This document shows positions 10,301 to 19,200 of a stretch of 39,333 nucleotides of DNA, piece by piece. The DNA comes from JBBQED01 sp038320345. Lineage in GTDB: Bacteria; Bacteroidota; Bacteroidia; AKYH767-A; OLB10. Made by a program: the position numbers and the translations under genes. Numbering within the stretch: the first letter of the stretch is position 1; each line of letters starts with the position of its first letter. The notes beneath the pieces were generated by a model. That model was not told the DNA's origin, did not search any database, and worked only from the letters and a program-made list of their open reading frames with translations. The stretch is taken from assembly GCA_038320345.1 (NCBI GenBank), contig JBBQED010000026.1, positions 1 through 39,333 of the forward strand. The letters are read 5' to 3'.

Positions 10301-11522
10301 CTAAAGCAACTGGACAACCAGTTCCACCCACGTTAGCACCACGGAAATCTGCATCGATCAAATTACCACCTGTTGCAGTTGCTTTAATATCATACGTCAA
10401 CCAGAAATAAGTAGTATCATATTCCAGATAAAAACAGGGACCTGCACCAGGATTCACAAAATCCAAATTCGTAGCGATCACTGGAATAGTAGAACTAAAA
10501 TTAGTTCGGGGGTAAGAAGTACCTGCAGGTAAGCCAACCGTAGGGAATGGACTTACATAAGCAGTACTAAAAATATTACTTCCTCCTGTATACCAGATTT
10601 TAGCATTTTGGATATCATTAACGTTAGTAGTTCCGTTGGAGTTCAACAATAAAGAATCCAGTTTTGCTGGAGGTATTAACATCGATGCATTTAAGTTTCC
10701 ACAACCACTAGAGTTAGCTACCACACAACGAATTCCTACTACCCATTGGTTTGCTTGTCCTGTTCCTACCGATGCAAAATTCTGTTGAATAAGATCCATG
10801 GAAACATCCGAAGGAACCATAGCGGATGGATGTGTATTGGTATTGAATAAATCGAAGAACATATCCAGTCCAGGACCCGATGAAGCACGAATACAACGGA
10901 TGATGAAATAATATTTCAATCCATTATAAGTAGCAGCAGGTAATGAATAAGTATATTGATTCCATGTATTAGCTGCAACAGCAGGTGCAAAAGTGTTGTT
11001 TCTAGAAATAGCAGTTGTCCCTACTGTATTTGTCAGCAATGTTGCTCCTGCAAGAAATGGTGTTGTATTGATCAATACTTCAATTCTATCATTGGACGAT
11101 GCATTGAAACCATCTCTAAACATCCAAAAAGAAATGGTAGGATTAGTTCCAGAATTGTTACTGAAATCGTAAGGTTTTGTGAAAACATAGGTAGTATCAC
11201 CATTCAAGGCAACGCCTGCATTATAAGACATTACATTAGAACCTCCACCTACTGGAACACCAACGTTTACCGGAAAGGCAGGGATTATTGGAGGAGGAGT
11301 CCGCTGAACGGATCCGTTCCCACCAATGGCAGGATTAACGTTTCCTTTTTGAGTCCTCCAGCCTGGTGCCGGAAAAATCGTACTCTCGAATGATTCAGTT
11401 TGTACAACCAGCGTCTGTGCTTTCGATAATTCAGGAAGCAGCATGCCGATTACTAAAAACAAGGCTAGCAATAGAGCTGGGCTGTTTTTCAGGATAATGT
11501 TGCTTTTGTAGGAGTTTTTCAT
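7398..11522 (-). CDS. Secreted GEVED-domain protein with T9SS type A sorting domain (paralogue 1)
   Basis: 1374 aa giant secreted protein. I place the start at 11522 (MKNSYKSN), not at an upstream ATG at 11636, because it aligns with paralogue 3 (MKNSYSKS) and is followed directly by the signal peptide, which ends near SKAQT. Next is an adhesin-like jelly-roll domain (ESFESTIFPAPGW to the RCIRASSG region). Then comes a segment resembling the BNR-neuraminidase-associated N-terminal domain (WYTGGSNIFST, YFWLTYDIKA). A GEVED domain has WIDYDRSGTFDPTEKLGE and GECEDYV, and an NPANWCGGVP segment and further beta-rich regions follow. The C-terminal 80 or so residues are a T9SS type A sorting domain ending SRGLYFITL...VVSRKFVY. 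T9SS cargo is secreted or anchored on the outer membrane. No catalytic residues are recognised; an adhesive or surface role is inferred. It is first of three tandem paralogues. Confidence 0.9.
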   Translation of the reverse strand: MKNSYKSNIILKNSPALLLALFLVIGMLLPELSKAQTLVVQTESFESTIFPAPGWRTQKGNVNPAIGGNGSVQRTPPPIIPAFPVNVGVPVGGGSNVMSYNAGVALNGDTTYVFTKPYDFSNNSGTNPTISFWMFRDGFNASSNDRIEVLINTTPFLAGATLLTNTVGTTAISRNNTFAPAVAANTWNQYTYSLPAATYNGLKYYFIIRCIRASSGPGLDMFFDLFNTNTHPSAMVPSDVSMDLIQQNFASVGTGQANQWVVGIRCVVANSSGCGNLNASMLIPPAKLDSLLLNSNGTTNVNDIQNAKIWYTGGSNIFSTAYVSPFPTVGLPAGTSYPRTNFSSTIPVIATNLDFVNPGAGPCFYLEYDTTYFWLTYDIKATATGGNLIDADFRGANVGGTGCPVALAGTGYGVVPTVFVIPGSAQVDLPYCVPTYTTGTAWAGYTNNDYVYSTFLSGALGSLINTGVQTLALQTAAAPGYPTNHFVMHPPDYEFMANVPGRTVILTQGATYSITVGCGTWFSNNVVTAWIDYDRSGTFDPTEKLGETSLAALGTTTWTFTVPGAGYVGPTRLRVREVFANSSLMPCQTYTFGECEDYVATIVPNCNPAYKLWLGNTNDWNNPANWCGGVPTIADDAVINKVLVNPTYPYFNPTIKSSVIANCKNLTIAAGDTLDINAPIPGTFKIKGDLTINGGFRVITAFNPEITYSNGTLVNNIITPFKAQSSDARTQIIYTPAELSAQGLQSGDRITGLKFNITSKGSTAAFNNFTISYGLTATNAFATTAPLATPTVVYGPAALTTIAGTFTITLSAPIVWDGTNNIVIQYCFDNAASIGATDDRLLITQTTGRNSTLLLSSAVGTNTGCSMLFPGTGVTSNFFPSLATSRPNTTFIIDRPYTKYTFRAQGQWNNNNYFSAGSSRAILDSTVAQTIGGTQVSTFHELELSKSAAANTVTLGKNLIVNDTLALYVGQLIMNQKMIDITNSTSLKAIDRTAGAIICEDNTFAAKVNWNFGTLTGLREIPFGTITYGANPVTQYIPVRINNITGVDLGTINLNTYNTIPANTPWPPTVLQLNTATGASAPGVPGANNSAFTVDRFWNLTKTGVAANPSTTMQFYFADAERPTGAPMNITNQPKAQPWNSATAAWMSFFAGTTGSFAASPNTNSSTVPNYSWPIGNTMPWAIALGQQPLPIELINFNAEIKDNKYVRLYWSTASEVDNDYFTVERTVNENEYDYIAKVNSYYHNSNTPLNYEAFDYAPVQGLQYYRLKQTDLNGDFTYSDLVPVRFGVKAPFEITNVFSEANVGAVNVEFTYDSNSPLTVTITDAAGRIVASQVNLAATVGTNVLRIPQSISRGLYFITLRNSEKVVSRKFVY

Positions 11523-11657
11523 GCTTAGTTTTGGTTTTACTATATTGTAGTTCAATATTTTACAATTGAAATACGCTAATTTTCCTAATCTTTTTGGTTG
11601 CCGGAGGATTACGTAAATTTCACCTTTCAATAACACGCAGTGATCAATTACTTAGGA

Positions 11658-11665
11658 TAAAGGTA
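11658..11665 (-). promoter_or_regulatory. Candidate promoter of paralogue 1
   Basis: On the minus strand TACCTTTA resembles the -7 consensus TAnnTTTG. It lies in the 17-mer ATAAAGGTAAAAATAAT (plus strand), which is repeated before paralogue 2. It is 136 bases upstream of the chosen ATG, implying a long leader. The whole gap 11523-11864 holds this element plus the terminator of paralogue 2. Confidence 0.45.
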
Positions 11666-11812
11666 AAAATAATACTGGACTGTAAGGAAAAAGATAAAAA
11701 AGTATGCATTGTTTGTCCGCATTCCGACAAAAATCAGTCTAGTCCACCTAAATTATTTGATTTTCAGCTTAATGATGTAGAGTATCTACTACAATCTAGT
11801 TTTTCGCACAAA

Positions 11813-11840
11813 TAAAAAAGAGACCCCTTTCGAAGTCTCT
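11813..11840 (-). terminator. Terminator of the second GEVED/T9SS paralogue
   Basis: AGAGAC (11819-11824) pairs with GTCTCT (11835-11840). On the minus strand the hairpin is followed by six T, 25 bases after the stop of the gene ending at 11865. Confidence 0.75.
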
Positions 11841-11864
11841 CTTATCAATACTATTACTTATAAA

Positions 11865-14800
11865 TTAATATACAAATTTCCTACTGATTGCTTTTTCACT
11901 GTTCTGTAATGCAATAAAATAAAGTCCTCTGCTGATTGTTTGGGGAATCCTCAAAACATTGATTCCAGGTTGAGCAGCGAGTTTAGTTTGTCGTGCAATA
12001 ATTTTTCCAGTAGCATCTGTAATAGTGACCGATAATGGGTCGGTAGAATCATACATGAATTCAACGTTTACTGCACCCGCATCTGCATCACTAAACACAT
12101 TTGTAATCTCAAACGGAGTTTTGTTTCCTAGTCTTATTGGCACTAGTTCTGAATAAGTATAATCGCCGTTGAAATCAGTTTGCTTCAAACGATAATATTG
12201 TAATCCTTCCAATGGTGCATAATCCCATGCTTCGTAATTTAAAAGTATGTTACTGTTATGATATTGGCTATTTACTTTTGCGATATAATCGTATTCGCTT
12301 TCATCAGTAGTGCGTTCAACGGTAAAATAATTGTTGTCGATTTCAGATATAGTTGTCCATAACAAACGTACATATTTATTATCCATTAAATCCGCTTTAA
12401 AATTAATAAGCTCTATCGGTAATGGTTGTTGACCAAGTGCTATTGCCCAAGGCAATGTATTTCCAATTGGCCAGCTATACCCGGCAACAGTACTGGAATT
12501 TGTATTTGGTGAGGCTGCAAACGTACCTGTAGCGGGAACGATTACCCATCCTTTGTTGGTGTTATTCCAAGGTTGGGCTTTTGGCTGATTCGCAATGGTC
12601 ATCGGTGCTCCTGTAGGTCGTTCGGTATCCGTAAACGTAAATACCAGAGTGGTAGATGGATTTGCCGCCACTGATGTTTTCGTGAGATTCCAGAATCTAT
12701 CGACTACACAATTAGAATTATTCGTTCCTGGGATCGCAGGCAATGCAGCTGTTGCGCCAGCATTCAGTTGGGTAACTGTTGGAGGCCACGGAGTATTGGC
12801 AGGAATGGTATTGTAAGTATTTACACTTACTACACCTAAATCTACACCGGTAATATTTGTTATTCTAAAAGGGATATACTGTGTAACGGTATTCGCGGAA
12901 TATGTTACTGTGGCAAAAGGTATTTCACGCAAACCATTCAGTGTTCCAAGATTCCAATTCACTTTTGCAGTAGCCGTATTGTCTTCACAAATCAGTGCAC
13001 CTCCAGTTCGGTCAATTGCTTTTAAAGATGTTGCATTATTAATATCGATGGTCTTCTGATTCATGATTAACTGTCCAGCATAAAGTGCGAGCGTATCATC
13101 TACTACCAGATTTTTTCCTAGTGTAACCGTATTGGCAGCTGCCGTTTTACTAACTTCTAATTCATGGAAAGTAGATACTTGAGTTCCACCAATAATTTGC
13201 GCAACCGTACTATCTAATATTGCACGACTACTTCCTGCTGCAAAATAATTATTATTGGTCCATTGTCCTTGGGCTCTAAAAGTATATTTGGAATATGGAC
13301 GATCAATCAGGAATGTGGTGTTCGGTCGTGATGTTGCTAATGCGGGAAAGAAATTGGATGTTACTCCGGCTGCAGGAAACGTTAAACTACATCCAATACT
13401 TGCTCCTGCTGCAGAACTCAACAGCAAGGTGGAATTCCTTCCTGTAGTTTGTGTGATCAGCAACCGATCATCTGTTAAACCAATGGAAGCAGCATTATCG
13501 AAACAATACTGAATCACTAAATTATTAATCCCATCCCAAACAATAGGGGTTACCAAATTGATGATAAATATTCCAGCAGTGGTAACAAGTGGCGATGGTC
13601 CATATACAACAGTAGGTGTTGCCAACGGGTTAGCTGCAGCGAATGCTGAAGTTGCTGTTAATCCATAAGAAACTGTAAAACCATTATACGGAGTGGCGAA
13701 AGCAGAACCTTTAGATGTAATATTAAATTTCAATCCAGTTATTTTATCGCCGGGTTGCAATCCTTGTCCAGAAAGTTCTGCTACTGTATAAATTATTTGT
13801 GTTCTTGCATCTGAAGATTGTGCCTTAAAAGGAGTAATGATATTATTTACCAGCGTTCCGTTGCTGTATGTCAGTTCAGGATTGTAAGCAGTGATCACTC
13901 TAAATCCTCCGTTAATGGCTAGGTTTCCTTTAATCTTAAAAGAACCTGGTATAGGAGCATTAATATCGAGTGTATCGCCTGCTGCAATTGATAAGTCTCT
14001 GCAGTTTGCAATCACAGTAGATTTGATCGACGGATTAAAATAGGGATATGTTGGATTCACCAGCGCTTTATTAATTACTGCATCATCATTGATGGTAGGA
14101 ACACCACCACACCAATTCGCAGGATTATTCCAGTCATCAGTATTTCCCAGCCACAGCTTGAAGGCGGGATTACAATTCGGAACGATGGTTACAACATAAT
14201 CTTCACATTCTCCAAACACATAAGTCTGACATGGAAGAATATTGGTATTCGCAAAAACTTCTCTTACTCTTAATCGAGTTGGACCTACATACCCAGCTAA
14301 GGGAAGTGTGAAATTCCAGGTAGTTATTCCCAATGCAGTAAGATTACTTTCACCCAGTTTTTCACCCGGATCAAAAGTTCCGCTACGGTCATAATCAATC
14401 CACGCCGCCACAATATTATTACTAAACCAAGTCCCTACTCCAACGGTAATCGAATAATTAGCACCTTGAGTTAAAATCACTGTTCGTCCTGGAACATTTT
14501 GCATGAATTCATAATCTGGAGGATGCGATACAAAATGATTGGTTGGATAACCAGGTGCTGCAACCGGCTGTAATGCTAGCGTCTGAACACCTGTATTAAT
14601 CAGCGATCCGAGTGCTCCCACTAAAAATGTAGAGTAGACATAATCATTGAGTGTATATCCCGCAAATGATGTCCCTACGATATAAGTAGGAATACAATAT
14701 GGAAGATCAACCTGTGAAGCTCCTGGCAATACAAATACTCCTGGAGTTATTGGATTTCCTGTACCCGCAAAAGCAATAGGACAGCCTACACCACCCACAT

Positions 14801-15977
14801 TACTTCCTCTGAAATCTGCATCAATCAAATCACCACCAACAGCAGCCGGTTTAATATCATAAGTCAACCAGAAATATGTAGTATCATATTCTAAATAAAA
14901 GCAAGGACCAGCAGCAGGATTTACAAAATCCATATTCGTAGCAATCACCGGAATAGTAGATCCAAAATTTGGTCGTGGATACGAGGTACCTGCGGGGAGC
15001 CCAACAGTTGGAAAAGGAGTAATATAACCTGTACTAAACAAATTACTTCCGCCAGTGTACCAAACTTTCGCATTCTGAATATCATTTACATTGGTAGTCC
15101 CATTAGAGTTAAACAACAATGAATCTAATTTTAATGCCGATCCTAAAATAATATTTCCACAACCACTACTACCTCCTACTACACAACGTACGCCAACCAC
15201 CCATTGATTGGCTTGTCCTGTACCTACAGACGCCATATTTTGCTGAATGAGATCCATGGATACATCTGTACCAATAGTTGCAGTAGGATATGTGGTAGTC
15301 ACAAATAAATCATAGAACATATCGAGACCAACTCCTGCAGTTGCACGAATACATCGCACGATAAAATAATATTTCAATCCATTATAAGTTCCTGAAGGCA
15401 ATGAATAGGTATACTGGTTCCAGCTGTTCGCTAATGCTACAGGAGCCAAAGTATTATTTCTAGAGATTGCTGTTGTTCCTATGTTATTGGTTAATAAAGT
15501 TGCACCCGCAAGTACAGGAGCCGTATTTATTAATATTTCAATGCGGTCATTGGAACCTGCATTGAATCCATCTCTGAACATCCAAAAAGTAAGTGTAGGA
15601 TTTGTTCCTCCGTTATTACTAAAATCGAAGGGTTTAGTTAATACAAGTGTGGTATCTCCGGCTAGTGCAATACCAGAATTATACGCCATCACATTAGCGC
15701 TTCCACCCGGGCATGTAGGAACGTTCACTGGAAATGCGGGCATAACTGGAGGGGCCTGTCGCTGGACAGATCCATTCCCTCCTATTGCAGCATTTACATT
15801 TCCTTTTTTCACCTGCCATCCTGGAGCGGGAAAGATGGTACTTTCAAAGGACTCCGTCTGGATTACAGCCTGAGCATTTAGTAGAAGAGGAAGATTTAAA
15901 AATGTCAGCATCAGCAAGGATGCCAATAGCTTGAAATTACTTCTTGAAACGAATTGGGTAGGACAGTCGTTTTTCAT
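11865..15977 (-). CDS. Secreted GEVED-domain protein with T9SS type A sorting domain (paralogue 2)
   Basis: 1370 aa, same domain order as its two neighbours. It starts MKNDCPTQF and has a hydrophobic signal segment (LLASLLMLTFLNLPLLLNAQA), an adhesin-like domain opening ESFESTIFPAPGW, and a BNR-associated-like domain (WYTGGSNLFSTG, YFWLTYDIKP). The GEVED domain has WIDYDRSGTFDPGEKLGE and GECEDYV; NPANWCGGVP follows, and the T9SS sorting domain ends SRKFVY. It is the most divergent of the three. Paralogues 1 and 3 have Cys in GCGTWF where this one has Val (GVGTWF). It also differs at the start (MKNDC, not MKNSY), and the segment before the PLPIEL motif is shorter and reworded (NKGWVIVPATGTF). 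It lies between its own candidate promoter and terminator, so it is probably transcribed separately. Export and surface location follow from the T9SS tail; binding target unknown. Confidence 0.9.
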   Translation of the reverse strand: MKNDCPTQFVSRSNFKLLASLLMLTFLNLPLLLNAQAVIQTESFESTIFPAPGWQVKKGNVNAAIGGNGSVQRQAPPVMPAFPVNVPTCPGGSANVMAYNSGIALAGDTTLVLTKPFDFSNNGGTNPTLTFWMFRDGFNAGSNDRIEILINTAPVLAGATLLTNNIGTTAISRNNTLAPVALANSWNQYTYSLPSGTYNGLKYYFIVRCIRATAGVGLDMFYDLFVTTTYPTATIGTDVSMDLIQQNMASVGTGQANQWVVGVRCVVGGSSGCGNIILGSALKLDSLLFNSNGTTNVNDIQNAKVWYTGGSNLFSTGYITPFPTVGLPAGTSYPRPNFGSTIPVIATNMDFVNPAAGPCFYLEYDTTYFWLTYDIKPAAVGGDLIDADFRGSNVGGVGCPIAFAGTGNPITPGVFVLPGASQVDLPYCIPTYIVGTSFAGYTLNDYVYSTFLVGALGSLINTGVQTLALQPVAAPGYPTNHFVSHPPDYEFMQNVPGRTVILTQGANYSITVGVGTWFSNNIVAAWIDYDRSGTFDPGEKLGESNLTALGITTWNFTLPLAGYVGPTRLRVREVFANTNILPCQTYVFGECEDYVVTIVPNCNPAFKLWLGNTDDWNNPANWCGGVPTINDDAVINKALVNPTYPYFNPSIKSTVIANCRDLSIAAGDTLDINAPIPGSFKIKGNLAINGGFRVITAYNPELTYSNGTLVNNIITPFKAQSSDARTQIIYTVAELSGQGLQPGDKITGLKFNITSKGSAFATPYNGFTVSYGLTATSAFAAANPLATPTVVYGPSPLVTTAGIFIINLVTPIVWDGINNLVIQYCFDNAASIGLTDDRLLITQTTGRNSTLLLSSAAGASIGCSLTFPAAGVTSNFFPALATSRPNTTFLIDRPYSKYTFRAQGQWTNNNYFAAGSSRAILDSTVAQIIGGTQVSTFHELEVSKTAAANTVTLGKNLVVDDTLALYAGQLIMNQKTIDINNATSLKAIDRTGGALICEDNTATAKVNWNLGTLNGLREIPFATVTYSANTVTQYIPFRITNITGVDLGVVSVNTYNTIPANTPWPPTVTQLNAGATAALPAIPGTNNSNCVVDRFWNLTKTSVAANPSTTLVFTFTDTERPTGAPMTIANQPKAQPWNNTNKGWVIVPATGTFAASPNTNSSTVAGYSWPIGNTLPWAIALGQQPLPIELINFKADLMDNKYVRLLWTTISEIDNNYFTVERTTDESEYDYIAKVNSQYHNSNILLNYEAWDYAPLEGLQYYRLKQTDFNGDYTYSELVPIRLGNKTPFEITNVFSDADAGAVNVEFMYDSTDPLSVTITDATGKIIARQTKLAAQPGINVLRIPQTISRGLYFIALQNSEKAISRKFVY

Positions 15978-16109
15978 AAAGGAAGGTTTTTAAAATTACT
16001 TTATCCAGAGGAAAAACACTGAATAAAATATGGGTTGTGGATTAGGAAGGGTTTAATATCAGCAAGCAGGTAATGGCACTGCAATAGGTGAATATTAGGG
16101 TTATCCCTA

Positions 16110-16117
16110 TAAAGGTA
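16110..16117 (-). promoter_or_regulatory. Candidate promoter of paralogue 2
   Basis: The same 17-mer ATAAAGGTAAAAATAAT as before paralogue 1 (plus-strand reading) gives TACCTTTA as the minus-strand -7 element, 133 bases before the ATG at 15977. Gap 15978-16286 otherwise shows only the terminator of paralogue 3. Confidence 0.45.
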
Positions 16118-16235
16118 AAAATAATTTTGAATTTACCTAATATATATGACCTTTTTTTGGCAGTACTTTGTTTCTGATGATGAAAAAAAAGGAGACTCAA
16201 GAATAGAAGTCTAAAATAAATTCTTTGCTATAAAC

Positions 16236-16263
16236 AAAAAGACCCCCGAATCCGGAGGTCTTT
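16236..16263 (-). terminator. Terminator of the third GEVED/T9SS paralogue
   Basis: AAAGACCCCCG (16238-16248) pairs with CGGAGGTCTTT (16253-16263), one mismatch, AATC loop, followed on the minus strand by T-rich sequence. It lies 24 bases after the stop of the gene ending at 16287. Confidence 0.8.
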
Positions 16264-16286
16264 ATTGTACTTAACAAGGCTGATTG

Positions 16287-19200
16287 TCAGTAAACGAACT
16301 TACGGCTCACTACCTTCTCTGAGTTTTGCAGAGTGATGAAGTAGAGGCCACGGCTGATATTCTGTGGAATTCTAAGCACATTAATTCCCGGCTGAGCCGA
16401 TAGTGAAGCTTTCGTAGCAATCACTCTACCTGCTGCATCCGTAATGATGACTGTTAATGGCTCACTTGAATCATAATTGAATTCAATATTTACAGCTCCA
16501 GCATTGGCTTCACTGTAAACACTGGTAATTACAAATGGATCTTTTAATCCAAATCTTACTGGGACCAAATCAGAGTAAGAGAAATCACCATTGAAATCGG
16601 TTTGCTTCAAACGATAGTATTGTAATCCTTGCAATGGAGTATAATCAAAAGCTTCGTAGTTGAGTAGAACATTGCTGTTATGCAAGTAACTATTTACTCT
16701 AGCGATGAAATCATATTCGCTGTTATCAGTAGTACGTTCTACGGTGAAATAATCATTATCTACTTCAGAAGCTGTTGTCCAGAACAAACGAACATATTTA
16801 TTATCCTTAATCTCAGCTTTGAAATCTACGAGTTCAATGGGGAGCGGCTGCAGACTTAATGCAATAGCCCAAGGCAAAGTATTTCCAATTGGCCAACTGT
16901 AGTTGGGTACTATACTAGAGTTTGTATTTGGACTACCTGCAAACGTACCTGTTGTTCCAGTAAAGAAAGGTGTCCAGGCAGATAATGTAGAATTCCAAGG
17001 TTGAGCCTTTGGTTGATTTACAATATTCATCGTTGCTCCAGTTGGACGTTCAGCATCTGTAAAGTAGAACTGCATGGTAGTACTTGGACTTGCAGCCACT
17101 CCTGTTTTAGAAATATTCCAAAAACGATCTACTGTGAATGCGGAGTTATTCGCCCCCGGTACTCCAGGTGCAGAAGCTCCCGTGGCAGTATTTAATTGAG
17201 ATACTGTTGGAGGCCATGGTGTATTAGCAGGTAAAGTATTGTAAGTATTCACGCTAATTACGCCCAAATCAACACCAGTAATATTAGTAATTCTCATCGG
17301 AATATACTGAGTAGTAACGTTGGTAGCGAAAGATACCGTAGCAAATGGAATCTCGTGAAGCCCTATAGTCGGACCGAAGTTCCATTTTACTTTAGCAGCA
17401 AAAGTATTGTCCTCACAAATCAATGCTCCGTTTGTACGGTCTATTGCTTTTAAAGAAGTTGAATTATTAATATCGATTGTTCTTTGGTTCATTACTAGCT
17501 GACCTTGATAAAGAGCAAGCGTATCATCAACAATCAGATTTTGACCCAGCGTCACAGTATTTGCAGCTGCCGCTTTATTTATTTCCAACTCATGGAAAGT
17601 AGAAATCTGAGTTCCACCTAATGTTTGAGCTACGGTGCTATCTAATACAGCACGACTACTTCCTGCAGAGAAATAATTATTGTTCAACCATTGACCTTGA
17701 GATCTGAAAGTATATTTTGTATAAGGACGATCAATCACGAAGGTAGTATTCGGACGAGAAGTAGCGAGTGAAGGGAAGAAGTTTGTTGTTACTCCCACGC
17801 CAGGAAACGTAAGTGAACATCCTGTATTCGTACCCACCGCAGTACTCAATAACAGCGTAGAATTACGGCCAGTGGTTTGTGTGATGAGCAAACGATCATC
17901 TGTTGCACCAATTGAAGATGCATTGTCAAAACAATACTGGATTACCAGATTGTTAGTACCATCCCAAACAATTGGAGTAGATAATGGAATAGAAAATACC
18001 CCAAGGTTGGTTGTCAAATTCCCAGAATAAACTGTAGTAGGTGTTGCCAAAGGAGTGGTAGTAGCAAACGCTGTACTTGCAGTTAATCCATAAGAAATGT
18101 TAAAGTTATTAAATGCAGCTGTAGAACCTTTGGCAGTAATATTAAACTTCAACGCTGTAATTTTGTCCCCACCTTGTAACCCTTGAGTTGTTAATTCAGC
18201 AGCAGTATAAATAATCTGGGTTCTAGCATCAGATGATTGTGCTTTAAATGGAGTGATAATATTATTTACCAGCGTACCGTTACTATAAGTGATTTCAGGA
18301 TTGAAGGCAGTAATTACACGGAAACCACCATTGATCGTAAGATCGCCTTTGATTTTAAATGATCCTGGAATTGGAGCATTAATATTTACAGTATCTCCAG
18401 CAGCGATTGTTAAATTTTTACAATTCGCAATAACACTGGATTTAATAGTTGGATTGTAGTAAGTATAAGTTGGTAATACTAATGCCTTATTAATTACAGC
18501 ATCATCAGTAATGGTAGGAACACCACCGCACCAGTTTGCAGGATTGCTCCAATCGTCGGTATTTCCTAACCAGAGTTTATACGCAGGATTACAGTTAGGT
18601 ACTAATGTGATAACATAATCTTCACATTCTCCATAAGTGTATGTTTGGCAAGGCTGAATATTGCTGTTTGCAAATACTTCCCTTACACGTAGTCTTGTAG
18701 GTCCAACATAACCAGCAGCAGGAACCGTAAAATTAAATGTAGTGGTTCCCAAAGCTGCGAGTGGCACTTCACCCAATTTTTCAGTAGGATCAAATGTTCC
18801 ACTACGATCATAATCAATCCAAGCTGTTACATAATTGGCACTGAACCATGTTCCGCAACCGATAGTAATAGAATAAGAAGCTCCTTTAGTCAGGATAGCA
18901 GTTCTACCAGCCACATTCGCCATGAATTCATAATCGGGAGGATGCATTACAAAATGATTATTCGGATATCCAGGAGCCGCGGCTGTTTGCAATGCTAAAG
19001 TTTGAACACCCGTGTTAATGAGTGATCCTAATGCACCGATCAAGAAAGTTGAATAGACATAATCATTATTGGTATATCCTGCCCATGCTGTACCTACAGT
19101 ATACGTAGGGACGCAATAAGGAAGATCAACTTGCGCTGAACCGGGGAGTACAAAGACAATAGGATTAACTCCAGCACCTGTACCTGCAGTTGCAATAGGA

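Noticed and set aside
10956..11393. 145-codon antisense frame in paralogue 1
   Set aside because: Cys/Ser/Arg-rich composition and full overlap with the T9SS gene; paralogues do not preserve it as a gene.
11523..11636. N-terminal extension of paralogue 1 from the ATG at 11636
   Set aside because: The extra 38 residues have no counterpart in paralogues 2 and 3, and the signal peptide and MKNSY match begin at 11522.
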